Positions 28,252 to 36,688 of a stretch of DNA of 41,368 nt are shown here, in pieces. A program made the position numbers and the translations under genes. Position 1 is the stretch's first letter, and every line of letters begins with the position of its first letter. The notes under the pieces were generated by a model that saw nothing but the letters and a program-made list of their open reading frames with translations, was not told the origin of the DNA and did no database searches. The stretch covers positions 2,575,817-2,617,184 of the forward strand of contig NZ_KI912266.1 in the NCBI RefSeq assembly GCF_000235425.2, read 5' to 3'. This DNA is from Pseudofrankia saprophytica. GTDB lineage: Bacteria > Actinomycetota > Actinomycetes > Frankiales > Frankiaceae.

Positions 28252-30542
28252 GGCCCCGCGACGGTGCCGGGAGGCCCGGCGGGCGTCGCGGCCGCGGTGA
28301 GCCTCGCGGTGATGAGCTCGGCTGGTCCGGGCTCGCCGACGTAGAACCCCTGGGCCAGGTCGCAGCCGAACTCGCGCAGCAGCGCGAGCCCCCGCTCCGT
28401 CTCGACCCCCTCGGCGACCACCCGCAGGCCGAGGTCGTGCGCGAGGTCGACGGTCGACCGGACGATCTTGCGGGCCACGTCGTTGCACTCCAGCCGGCTG
28501 ACGAAGAACCTGTCCAGCTTGAGCACGTCCACCGGGAAGTCGCCGGACAGGTAGGCCAGCGTCGAGTAGCCGGTGCCGTAGTCGTCCACCGCGATGCGCA
28601 CGCCCAGATCGTGCAGCTCGGTGAGCACCGCGGTGGCACGGGCGCGGTCGAGCATCAGCGTGGTCTCGGTGAGCTCGAGCTCGAGCGCGTCGGCGCCAAG
28701 GCCGTGCGCGGCGAGCAGGCCGAGCACATGGTCGGGGAAGGCCCGGTCGAGCAGGTCGGTCGCGGAGATGTTCACCGCGGCCGTGACGTCGAGGCCGGCG
28801 GAGCGCCAGCTCGCCAGCTGGGCGCACGACTGGTCGAGCACGGCGGTGGTCAACGGGCGCATCAGCCCGGCGTGCTCGGCGAGCCGCACGAACGAGTCGG
28901 GGGCGAGCAGGCCGCGGTCCGGGTGGTTCCAGCGGGCCAGCGCCTCCACCGAGCGGATCCGGCCGGTGGCGATCTCGACCTTCGGCTGGAAGTGCGCCTC
29001 GATCTGGTCGCCGCTGATGCCGACCCGCAGGGCCTCGGTCAGGGTGAGCTCGATCAGCGACGCGTCGGCGGCCCTCGGGTCGTAGTGCTCCACGCCGGTG
29101 TGCCGCTTCTTGGCGGCGTACATGGCGATGTCGGCGCGCCTCAGCAGCTCGTCCGCGTCCGCGGCCTGGTCGGGGTAGACCGCGGCGCCGATGCTCGCCG
29201 CCACCGGGATCGTGAGCGTGCCGACGTGGAAGTCGCCCTCGAGTGCCGCGCGCACCCGGTCGGCGACCAGGTGCGCGCCGACGCCGTCGGTCCGTTCCAG
29301 CAGCACGGCGAACTCGTCGCCGCCGAGCCGCGCGAGCACGTCCCCGGGGCGCAGCGCCGTGGCGATGCGCCCGCCGACCTCGATGAGCACCTCGTCTCCG
29401 ACCGGGTGACCGAGCGACTCGTTGACGAGCTTGAACCGGTCGAGGTCAAGGAGCAGCAGGGCGAGCGAGTGCCCCGCGCTGGCCGCGCGGGTGATGGCCG
29501 CGCGCAGCCTCTCGTCCAGCCCGCGCCGGTTGGGCAGGCTGGTGAGGTCATCCGTGAGTGCCAGCGCCTTGGACTCGGCCAGCCGTTGCATCTCGACGAA
29601 CGTGAGGCCCGCCCGCGCGAGCGCGGCGATCACCGTGCAGGCCGCGAGCAGGACGGCGGCCAGCGGCAGGCGCACGGTCGGCCCGGCCACCAGAATGCCG
29701 AGCGCGGTGAGGGCGAGCACCGTCGGGATGAGCATGATGCCCCAGCCCGCGGCCCTGGCCGGAGGCTGGCGTGGCTGACGCTGCCAGGCGGCGAACGCCA
29801 GCAGCAGCTGGGACAGCGCCCACAGGACGTCCGACGGGCCGCCGGGGGAGAAGCCGCCCGCGGTCGCCGTCTGGGAGGCCAGCGCGGTGTCCGCCGCGAC
29901 GAAGCACAGCAGGCCGCAGCCGAGCAGCCACCACACCCGCCCGGCGCGGCGGCCGAGCAGGCCGAACACGCTGAGCACCAGCAGCGCGAGCAGCAGGTCG
30001 GCGAGCGGGTAGACCAGCGCGATGAGCAGGTCGCCGAGCCCCAGCTCGGGCTCGCGCCTCTTCATGACCACGCCGAGGCCGGTGGTGAGCGCAGCGACCC
30101 CGAGCAGGCCGATCAGCCCGTCGAGCAGCAGGCTCCTGGGTAGCCGTAGCAGGCGGTGGCGCAGCAGCAGGATGACGGCCGCGTAGCACGCCGGGTAGAA
30201 CGCCAGCCAGCCGGCGTCGATGACAGACGGCGGGATGGCCTGCTGTTTGCCCTCGACGACGTACCCGGTGAGGGACGAGCAGAGCGTGGCCGCGCCGTAG
30301 AGGAGCAACCCACCGCCGAGGATCGCCCAGGGCGCCCGGTCGCCGCGGATGAGGACGGCGCGCAGGACGCACAGCAGGCCCACCGCGAGGCTGAACGTGT
30401 TGCGCAGGGGCCAGGCCATCACGTCGAGCCAGGGCGCCGCGGTGAAGCCGGCGGCCGCCAGCGTCACGGCCGCGACCAGCAGCAGGAGCTGGCCGACGCG
30501 GATCATCCGGTACCGGCGCGACGGGGGCCCGGTGGTGATCAC
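28248..30542 (-). CDS. Membrane-bound GGDEF-EAL protein (c-di-GMP synthesis and breakdown)
   Basis: About 764 residues from a GTG at 30542 (an ATG at 30506 is the alternative; the frame is open further upstream but looks non-coding). Residues about 15-310 form eight to ten membrane helices beginning IRVGQLLLLVAAVTLAAAGF. The GGDEF domain starts at ALTDDLTSLPNRRGLDERL. The active-site GGDEF is intact (407-411), with an inhibitory-site RPGD (398-401) at the canonical five-residue distance. The EAL domain has EALARWNH (533-535), NISATDLL, ELTETTLM, DDYGTGYSTLAYL, KLDRFFV and VAEGVET, so the catalytic acids are all present. Both cyclase and phosphodiesterase activities are therefore possible. The membrane region is presumably the sensor. 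The gene overlaps aat by four bases. Confidence 0.9.
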   Translation of the reverse strand: MITTGPPSRRYRMIRVGQLLLLVAAVTLAAAGFTAAPWLDVMAWPLRNTFSLAVGLLCVLRAVLIRGDRAPWAILGGGLLLYGAATLCSSLTGYVVEGKQQAIPPSVIDAGWLAFYPACYAAVILLLRHRLLRLPRSLLLDGLIGLLGVAALTTGLGVVMKRREPELGLGDLLIALVYPLADLLLALLVLSVFGLLGRRAGRVWWLLGCGLLCFVAADTALASQTATAGGFSPGGPSDVLWALSQLLLAFAAWQRQPRQPPARAAGWGIMLIPTVLALTALGILVAGPTVRLPLAAVLLAACTVIAALARAGLTFVEMQRLAESKALALTDDLTSLPNRRGLDERLRAAITRAASAGHSLALLLLDLDRFKLVNESLGHPVGDEVLIEVGGRIATALRPGDVLARLGGDEFAVLLERTDGVGAHLVADRVRAALEGDFHVGTLTIPVAASIGAAVYPDQAADADELLRRADIAMYAAKKRHTGVEHYDPRAADASLIELTLTEALRVGISGDQIEAHFQPKVEIATGRIRSVEALARWNHPDRGLLAPDSFVRLAEHAGLMRPLTTAVLDQSCAQLASWRSAGLDVTAAVNISATDLLDRAFPDHVLGLLAAHGLGADALELELTETTLMLDRARATAVLTELHDLGVRIAVDDYGTGYSTLAYLSGDFPVDVLKLDRFFVSRLECNDVARKIVRSTVDLAHDLGLRVVAEGVETERGLALLREFGCDLAQGFYVGEPGPAELITARLTAAATPAGPPGTVAGP

Positions 30543-31297
30543 CTCGCGCGCTCGCCGTCGCCCGCGCCGACGTCGCGTGGTCGTCCGGTGGGCGGCGCGA
30601 TCCGTGCGGACACCCGTGCCTCGGCCGCGGCGACCCAGGAACACCGCCCGTCGTTGAATCGCCGGACCTGGTGACGGGCGGGCCTCGACATGCGGCAATT
30701 GTCGCCGATTCCGGCGAGAACCAGAGGGTCGGTGTTTCCCCGGCGATAATGGCCTGTTCGCGCGTTGGGCGAAGTTAGCGTGCTGAATGCGTTCTGGACG
30801 ACCTCTGTCACTGGTCGGCTTCTCGTTGTTTGCTTCACGGTCATCGACGGCGGGTGTCGCTGGTACGGGGCGTGGCGGGTGGCTGGCGTGGACAACCCGC
30901 CGGGGGGATAGGCGTCCGCCCGTTGGGCCCCGGGCCGCGGCTCGGATCTCGGCACCTGGCCTGCAGCACGACTGACGGGCCGCGCCTGGTCCGAGGGGCT
31001 TGGCGCGGCGAAGCGGGTGCGGCGAAGGTATCGGCGCGGCGACGTCATAGTCATGGCGGGCATAGGGTCGTGGGCAGTCGTGCATCTCGGTCGGTGTGCC
31101 CCGGCCGGGATACCCCGCCCGCCGTCGAGCATGCGCGGGCCGTCAGGGCCTGGCCCGGGCAGAGAGCACCACCCGCCGGGCACAGGCCGTGGGCGGCCGC
31201 GCGGCGGTGCACAGACCCCTGACCACGCAGGTCGGGCGCTCGGCGTCCGACCGGCGAGCGCTCCGGCGCCCGCCCACCCGGAGAAGGGCCACGCCTG
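30543..31297. other. 755-bp divergent intergenic region
   Basis: No convincing gene on either strand; the open frames are Arg/Gly/Pro-rich. A moderately AT-richer part (about 30690-30860) probably holds the GGDEF-EAL promoter, but no -35/-10 pair is clear. The right half (30900-31290) is GC-rich, and I see no structured element in it beyond short chance inverted repeats. Confidence 0.45.
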
Positions 31298-32170
31298 ATG
31301 CGGATTGGACTTCAGATCCCCGACTTCACCTGGCCCGGCGGGCCGGCGCGGCTCGGCGCGGATCTGGCCGAGATCGCGAGGACCGCCGACGCGGCCGGCT
31401 TCGACAAACTGGCCGTGATGGACCACTTCTTCCAGATCGCGTTCGTCGGCCCGCCCGAGCACGACATGCTGGAGGCCTACACGACGCTGGGCTACCTGGC
31501 CGCGATCACCGAGCGCGTCAAGCTGCTGACGCTGGTCACGGGCACCGTCTACCGGCAGCCCGGCGTCCTCGCGAAGACGATCAGCACGCTCGACGTGCTG
31601 TCGGGCGGGCGGGCGTGGCTGGGCATCGGCGCCGCCTGGAACGAGGAGGAGGCGGCCGGCCTCGGGATCCCGTTCCCGCCCGTCGCGGAGCGGTTCGAGC
31701 GGCTGGAGGAGACGCTCCAGATCTGCCTGGCGATGTGGTCGGACGACGAGAGCCCCTACGCCGGCAAGCACTACCAGCTGGCTCGGCCGCTGGACGTGCC
31801 GCGGAGCCTGAGCCGTCCGCACCCGCCGATCATGATCGGCGGCGGCGGCGAGAAGAAGACGCTGCGGCTGGTGGCCCGCTACGGCCAGGCCTGCAACCTC
31901 TTCTCCGGCCCGGACCTCGAGCACAAGCTCGCGGTGCTGCGCGGGCACTGCGAGGCGGTGGGGCGCGACTACGACGAGATCATCAAGACGGCCTACTACG
32001 CGTTCGACCCGGGCGAGGGCGGCAAGAACGTCGGCGCGATCCTCGCCGACCTGGAGCGGCTGGCCGCCCTGGGCATCCAGGAGGTCATCGGCGGGGTCAC
32101 CGACGTGGTCAGGATCCGCCCGCTGGAGATCCTCGGCTCCGAGGTGATCGGCCAGGTGGCCGACCTGTAG
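31298..32170 (+). CDS. LLM-class F420-dependent oxidoreductase
   Basis: This is a 290-residue luciferase-like TIM-barrel protein. The N-terminal MRIGLQIPDFTWPG, ADAAGFDKLAVMDHFFQI, VKLLTLVTGTVYRQPGVLAKTIS, LDVLSGGRAWLGIGAAWNE and PPIMIGGGGEKKTLRL segments are typical of the F420 (not FMN) actinobacterial branch, similar to Rv1855c-type proteins. It would pass hydride between F420 and an unknown organic substrate in the cytosol. The ribosome site GGAGAAGG lies about 11 bases before the ATG. The MFS gene begins 20-62 bp after its stop on the same strand, so the two are probably co-transcribed; a redox enzyme with an exporter suggests handling of one compound. Confidence 0.9.
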   Translation: MRIGLQIPDFTWPGGPARLGADLAEIARTADAAGFDKLAVMDHFFQIAFVGPPEHDMLEAYTTLGYLAAITERVKLLTLVTGTVYRQPGVLAKTISTLDVLSGGRAWLGIGAAWNEEEAAGLGIPFPPVAERFERLEETLQICLAMWSDDESPYAGKHYQLARPLDVPRSLSRPHPPIMIGGGGEKKTLRLVARYGQACNLFSGPDLEHKLAVLRGHCEAVGRDYDEIIKTAYYAFDPGEGGKNVGAILADLERLAALGIQEVIGGVTDVVRIRPLEILGSEVIGQVADL

Positions 32171-32189
32171 CAGGGAGACGGCTGACGTC

Positions 32190-33677
32190 GTGGGGGCACC
32201 GGGTGGCCGGTATGTCCGGCATGCTGGATTGGTGACCTCCGCGCCCGAGCAGGCCCCTCGACCAGCGTCCTCGAAGCCGGAGGGTCCCAGGACGCCGCGG
32301 ACGCGGCGATCTCAGGCCCTCCGGCTTCATCGCGCCTGGGTGGTGGCCGCGGTGGCGTTCGTCGCGCTCGTCGGGGCCGCCGGGTTCCGCGCGGTGCCCA
32401 GCGTGTTCATCCTGCCGCTGCAGGAGGAGTTCGGCTGGTCCCGGGCGGCCGTCTCCTCGGCGGTCTCCGTGAACCTCGTCCTCTACGGGCTCACGGCGCC
32501 GTTCGCCGCGGCTCTGATGGAACGGTTCGGGATCCGGCGGGTGGTGGCCGTGGCGCTGCTGCTGGTCGCGGCCGGCAGCGGGTTGACCGTGTTCATGACC
32601 GCCACCTGGCAGCTGATCGTCTGTTGGGGCGTGCTGGTGGGCCTCGGCACCGGCTCGATGGCGCTGGTGTTCGCCGCGACGATCGCCGGCCGGTGGTTCG
32701 AGCGGCATCGCGGCCTGGTGGTGGGTGTGCTCACCGCGGGCGGAGCGACCGGGCAGCTGGTCTTCCTGCCGGTGCTCGCGGTGCTGGTCGACCGGTACGG
32801 ATGGCGCGCCGCCGCGCTGACGGTCACGGTCGCCGCGGCGGCCGTGATCCCGCTCGTCATCGCGGGGATCCGTGACCATCCGAGCGACGTCGGCCTGCGT
32901 CCCTACGGGGCGGCGCCCGAGCCGGAGCCCTCGGACCCGGCCGCGCTCGACGCGTCGGGCAGCCCCAAGCCGGCGGTGGGCGCGGCCCGGGCCGCTGGCG
33001 CGGCGCTGACCGGGCTCGCCACCGCGGTCAGGAGCCGGGCGTTCTGGGCGCTCGCCGGCGGGTTCTTCATCTGCGGCATGAGCACCAACGGTCTGATCGG
33101 CACGCATTTCATACCCGCGGCGCACGACCACGGGATGCCCGAGGTCACCGCCGCCGGGCTGCTGGCCGTCGTCGGGATCTTCGACATCGTGGGGACTGTG
33201 GCGTCCGGCTGGCTGACCGACCGCTTCGACAGCCGCTACCTGCTCGTCGCGTACTACGCGCTGCGTGGGCTCGGGCTCGCGGGGCTGCCGCTGCTGCTCT
33301 CGTCCGAGCCGCATCCCAGCATGATCGCCTTCATCGTCGTGTACGGGCTGGACTGGGTGGCGACGGTGCCACCGACGATCGCGCTGTGCCGGTCGGTGTT
33401 CGGGCCCGAACGTGCCCCGGTGATCTTCGGCTGGGTGTTCGCCTCCCATCAGCTCGGCGCCGCCGTGGCGGCCGTCGCCGCGGGCTGGGTGCGCGAGGCC
33501 ACCGGCACCTACACGGCCGCCTGGTATGGCGCGGCGTTCCTCTGCCTGGTGGCCGCGTTCCTGTCCGCGACGGTCCACGCCGGGCCGGCGGACGCCTCGC
33601 CGCGCGGGCGACCAGCGCGCCGCCGGGTCGCGGTACCTGTCCCGGCCGACGACACGTTGCCGGCTCCCGCCGGCTGA
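32190..33677 (+). CDS. MFS transporter (12 predicted membrane helices)
   Basis: This is a 495-residue protein from the GTG at 32190; a GTG at 32232 giving 481 residues is equally possible. AGGGAG lies upstream of the first at a long spacing. Hydrophobic segments begin at about residue 50 (VVAAVAFVALVGAAGF). The loop after helix 2 has the MFS signature-like ALMERFGIRRVV, and the same position in the second half has GWLTDRFDSRYLL. A Pro/Ala/Gly-rich cytoplasmic loop (about 230-275) separates the two six-helix halves. The N-terminal half (VFILPLQEEFGWSRAAVSSA) resembles the oxalate/formate and monocarboxylate exchanger branch. The substrate is unknown. It is probably in one operon with the F420-type oxidoreductase. 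Confidence 0.88.
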   Translation: MGAPGGRYVRHAGLVTSAPEQAPRPASSKPEGPRTPRTRRSQALRLHRAWVVAAVAFVALVGAAGFRAVPSVFILPLQEEFGWSRAAVSSAVSVNLVLYGLTAPFAAALMERFGIRRVVAVALLLVAAGSGLTVFMTATWQLIVCWGVLVGLGTGSMALVFAATIAGRWFERHRGLVVGVLTAGGATGQLVFLPVLAVLVDRYGWRAAALTVTVAAAAVIPLVIAGIRDHPSDVGLRPYGAAPEPEPSDPAALDASGSPKPAVGAARAAGAALTGLATAVRSRAFWALAGGFFICGMSTNGLIGTHFIPAAHDHGMPEVTAAGLLAVVGIFDIVGTVASGWLTDRFDSRYLLVAYYALRGLGLAGLPLLLSSEPHPSMIAFIVVYGLDWVATVPPTIALCRSVFGPERAPVIFGWVFASHQLGAAVAAVAAGWVREATGTYTAAWYGAAFLCLVAAFLSATVHAGPADASPRGRPARRRVAVPVPADDTLPAPAG

Positions 33678-34072
33678 GCCGACATCCCCAGCGCCGGCTG
33701 GCGGAAACCCGTCCGGGCCGCTGGTCGGCGCATCCTGTCGCCTTTCCTAATCGTGGATCCCCATTGGCGGTCGGGAATGCGGAACAAGATGTCGCCAACC
33801 ACCGCGGCCGGGAAAATGGCTCGGACGGCCCGGTTCGGCTGAGCGGCTTTATCCCAGTGGTGACCGCGGTTCGCCGGCAGGCGGCCGGCCATCCACCCGG
33901 ACGTGGTCTTGAGCTACGTGCGATCCGAATTAACGTGACGCGGGAGCACGGCTGGCGGGAGTGCTAGCTTGTCGAGGCAGGACGGGCGGCGCGACGATGG
34001 GCCGGCCGCGGCGGTGATGCCAGGAGGGCGGGCCGCGCGTGGGCGCGCGGCGTCGCCGGACGGGAGTGCCCC
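33678..34072. other. Intergenic region upstream of the two-component genes
   Basis: About 395 bp with no convincing gene. A patch at 33746-33800 and another at 33925-33972 are less GC-rich. The latter has TGCTAGCTT, an extended -10-like sequence, but no -35 at a proper distance. A short CCAGC/GCTGG hairpin near 33689-33702 may end the MFS message. Confidence 0.35.
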
Positions 34073-35032
34073 ATGCGGTTGTTGATCGTGGAGGACGATG
34101 ACCGCGTAGCTGCGGCGCTGTCCAGCGTGCTCGGCCGGCACGGCTTCGACATCGTCAGGGCCCGCACCGGGGCGCGTGCCCTGGACCTCATGCACACCCG
34201 GCCCGATCTGGTGCTGCTCGACCTCGGACTGCCCGACCGCGACGGCTTCGAGGTCTGCGGCCGGATCCGCAAGGTGTCCAACACCCCGGTGATCATGGTG
34301 ACGGCGCGGACCGAGCTGTCCGCCCGCATCCACGGGCTCTACCTCGGCGCGGACGACTACATCGTCAAGCCCTATGACCTGCGGGAGCTGATCGCCCGGA
34401 TCCACGCCGTGGTGCGCCGCTCCCGGCCCGACCCGCTCGCCCCCGCCGAGGCCGACACCGCCGCCTACCCGGGCGGGGCGGCCACCCGGCCGGACGGTTC
34501 TGCGCCCGCCGGATCGGCCTCGGCGATCCGGCAGGGGCCCAGAGCCGGCGGCGCGAGTCCGCAGGGTTCGGCCGCCGGCGCCGGTGTGGTGGAGGTCGGT
34601 CGGGTCGTCGAGACCCGCGGCCTGCGCATCCAGCTCGACAGCCGCGAGGTGACGGCCGACGACGGGCGGGCCGTCGTCCTGACCCGCAAGGAGTTCGACC
34701 TGCTCGCCGAGCTGGCCAGGGCCCCGGGCGTGGTGTTCCGGCGCGAGCAGCTGATCAGCGAGGTCTGGGGCTCGTCGGTGCAGTCGGCGTCCCGCACGCT
34801 CGAGGTCCATGTGGCCTCGCTGCGCGCCAAGCTGGGTGACCCGTGCGTCGTCCAGACGGTCCGGGGCGTCGGCTACCGGCTGGCGGCGGCGGGCGCGCCG
34901 GCGCCACCGCCTGCCAAGGTCGCCCAGCCGGGCGCGACCGCCGCCGTGGCAGCGGTCGAGCAGGATGTGGACGTCCCAGAGCTGGCCGCCTCGGCGGCCG
35001 CGGCCGCCGTGAAACGCCGCCGGCGGGCCTGA
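34073..35032 (+). CDS. OmpR/PhoB-family response regulator
   Basis: This is a 319-residue protein with GGGAG six bases before the ATG. The receiver domain (1-120) has the acidic pair in VEDDD, phosphoacceptor D50 in LVLLDLGLPD, the Thr of MVTARTE and Lys of DYIVKPYD. A linker of about 65 residues rich in Ala/Gly/Pro follows. The winged-helix DNA-binding domain comes next, about 180-265 (LTRKEFDLLAELARAPGVVFRREQLISEVWG and VQTVRGVGYRL). A non-standard Ala/Val-rich tail of about 50 residues ends in basic KRRRRA. Seven bases separate its stop from the kinase start, so the two are co-transcribed. Confidence 0.95.
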   Translation: MRLLIVEDDDRVAAALSSVLGRHGFDIVRARTGARALDLMHTRPDLVLLDLGLPDRDGFEVCGRIRKVSNTPVIMVTARTELSARIHGLYLGADDYIVKPYDLRELIARIHAVVRRSRPDPLAPAEADTAAYPGGAATRPDGSAPAGSASAIRQGPRAGGASPQGSAAGAGVVEVGRVVETRGLRIQLDSREVTADDGRAVVLTRKEFDLLAELARAPGVVFRREQLISEVWGSSVQSASRTLEVHVASLRAKLGDPCVVQTVRGVGYRLAAAGAPAPPPAKVAQPGATAAVAAVEQDVDVPELAASAAAAAVKRRRRA

Positions 35033-35039
35033 CCGTCCC

Positions 35040-36458
35040 GTGCGCGCCAGGCTGTTGGTGATCCTGCTGTCACTGATGACCGCGGCGCTCGTCGTGCTCG
35101 GCGTCCCGCTGGCGCGCAGCATCGCGGAGGGTCGCCAGCAGGCGATGTTCTTCGACCGGCTCGGCGACACCACCCGGTTCGCCGGCATGGCCGGGCAGAG
35201 CCCCGGGCCAGACGGCACCCGCGCGCTGGCCGGCGAGCTCGTCCGCTACGACCAGGTGTACGGCGTCGAGGCGATCGTCTACGGCCGCGACGTCATCGTG
35301 CGCGCGGCCTCCCGACCGGTGCCCTCCATCCCCGACCCCCGGGTGCGCGCGCAGCTGAACGCGGCGCTGCGCGGGCGGGCGGGGGAGAACCCGGCGCAGA
35401 TCTGGCCCTGGCAGGACCGGCCGCTCGTGATCGCCGAGCCGGTGCTCTCGGGCGGTGACGTGATCGGGGCGGTGCTGACCGTCTCCCCGACCGACCGGCT
35501 GCGCGGCCAGGTGCTGCGCCGCTGGCTGCTGCTCGGCCTCGGCGAGATCGCGGCGCTGCTGCTGTGCCTCGCGGTCGCGCTGCGGCTGACCAGGTGGCTG
35601 CTCGCGCCGATCGACAGCCTGGACGCGGTCACGCACGCCATCGCCACCGGCCAGCTGTCCACCCGGGTCTCGGAGCGGGTCGGGCCGCCGGAGCTGCGCC
35701 GGCTCGCGAGCGCGTTCAACGAGATGGCCGACCACGTGCAGGAGGTGATCTCCCAGCAGCGGGCGTTCGTCGCGGACGCGTCCCACCAGCTGCGCAACCC
35801 GCTGTCGGCGTTGCTGCTGCGGATCGAGAACATCGGGCTGGGCCTGCCCCCGGAGTGGCTCGACGAGCTGGAGGAGACCAGGACGGAGGGCCGCCGGCTC
35901 ACCGAGGTGCTCGACGAGCTGCTCGCGCTCGCCCAGGCCGAGCACGCGGCCACTCGCCCGGCACTGTTCGACGTCGCCGCGGCCGCCCGCGAGCGGCTCT
36001 CCGCCTGGCGGCCGGTGGCGACGTCGCGGCAGGTCGTCCTCGTCCAGTCCGGGTTGTCCGAGGCCATGGGGTACGCCGACCGCACGGCGATCGGCAGCGC
36101 CCTCGACGCGGTGGTCGACAACGCGATCAAGTTCTCGCCGGCGGGCTCCGCCGTGGAGGTGGCCGTGGTCCGGGACGCCGACTCGGTGCGGGTGGTCGTG
36201 CGCGACCAGGGCCCCGGCGTCGCGCCCGACGAGCTGCCCGCCGTCGGCCGGCGATTCTGGCGCAGCCCGCGCAACGTCAACGTCGGCGGCTCCGGGCTGG
36301 GGCTGAGCATCGCCATCGCGCTGCTGGGCGCCTCCGGCGGAACCCTGTCGGTCGCGCTGGCCGAGCCGACCGGGTTGGCCGTGACGCTGCGCGTCCCGCG
36401 CCGTCCCGTCGCCGCTCTCGCGGCCGCCGCACCCCTGGTGAAGGTACCGGCCTCCTGA
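35040..36458 (+). CDS. Sensor histidine kinase
   Basis: This is a 472-residue protein from the GTG at 35040, seven bases after the regulator gene. The first membrane helix spans residues 5-25 and an extracytoplasmic sensor part about 26-160. The second helix (162-184, WLLLGLGEIAALLLCLAVAL) is followed by HAMP (about 185-238). The dimerisation domain has the phosphorylated His at 249 (FVADASHQLRNPLSALLLRI). The ATPase domain shows the N box DNAIKFSPAG, G1 DQGPGVAPDEL and G2 GGSGLGLSIA. All catalytic motifs are intact. The signal is unknown. Neighbouring exported proteins (phytase-like esterase and TAXI) are candidate targets or signal-binding partners. Confidence 0.95.
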   Translation: MRARLLVILLSLMTAALVVLGVPLARSIAEGRQQAMFFDRLGDTTRFAGMAGQSPGPDGTRALAGELVRYDQVYGVEAIVYGRDVIVRAASRPVPSIPDPRVRAQLNAALRGRAGENPAQIWPWQDRPLVIAEPVLSGGDVIGAVLTVSPTDRLRGQVLRRWLLLGLGEIAALLLCLAVALRLTRWLLAPIDSLDAVTHAIATGQLSTRVSERVGPPELRRLASAFNEMADHVQEVISQQRAFVADASHQLRNPLSALLLRIENIGLGLPPEWLDELEETRTEGRRLTEVLDELLALAQAEHAATRPALFDVAAAARERLSAWRPVATSRQVVLVQSGLSEAMGYADRTAIGSALDAVVDNAIKFSPAGSAVEVAVVRDADSVRVVVRDQGPGVAPDELPAVGRRFWRSPRNVNVGGSGLGLSIAIALLGASGGTLSVALAEPTGLAVTLRVPRRPVAALAAAAPLVKVPAS

Positions 36459-36496
36459 CGTCCCGGTTCCGCGTTTGGCTGGCGGCCGGGTGACAG

Positions 36497-36516
36497 CGGG
36501 CTCGACACGGAGCCCG
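36497..36516 (+). terminator. Candidate terminator of the two-component operon
   Basis: CGGGCTC and GAGCCCG form a 7-bp perfect stem with a 6-nt loop, 38 bp after the kinase stop codon. It has no T run. Confidence 0.45.
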
Positions 36517-36575
36517 GCCTGGGCCGCCGCCCGCCGGGCTCGTCGCCCAGGGAGTCCCGGCAGGTCGAAACAACA

Positions 36576-36595
36576 CGTTTTTACCGGTTAACCAT
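36576..36595. promoter_or_regulatory. AT-rich element with GGTTAACC palindrome upstream of the esterase gene
   Basis: An AT-rich island (CGTTTTTACCGGTTAACCAT) lies about 95 bp before the esterase ATG and contains the 8-bp palindrome GGTTAACC (36586-36593). The arrangement loosely recalls the GGTTCACC repeats bound by PhoP in actinobacteria, though the match is imperfect. It is a plausible operator or promoter spacer. Confidence 0.3.
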
Positions 36596-36688
36596 CGCTC
36601 CACCCCGGGGACCGGCGCTGGCCATCGGCGAGATGGAGGCTCGCCGACGGCGTGCCGTCGGGCACGCGACGGACAGTGGGGGAACTGG

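Noticed and set aside
30787-31290. Small plus-strand frames between the GGDEF-EAL and F420-type genes
   Set aside because: No ribosome sites, no family motifs and heavy overlap with equally open frames; treated as non-coding.
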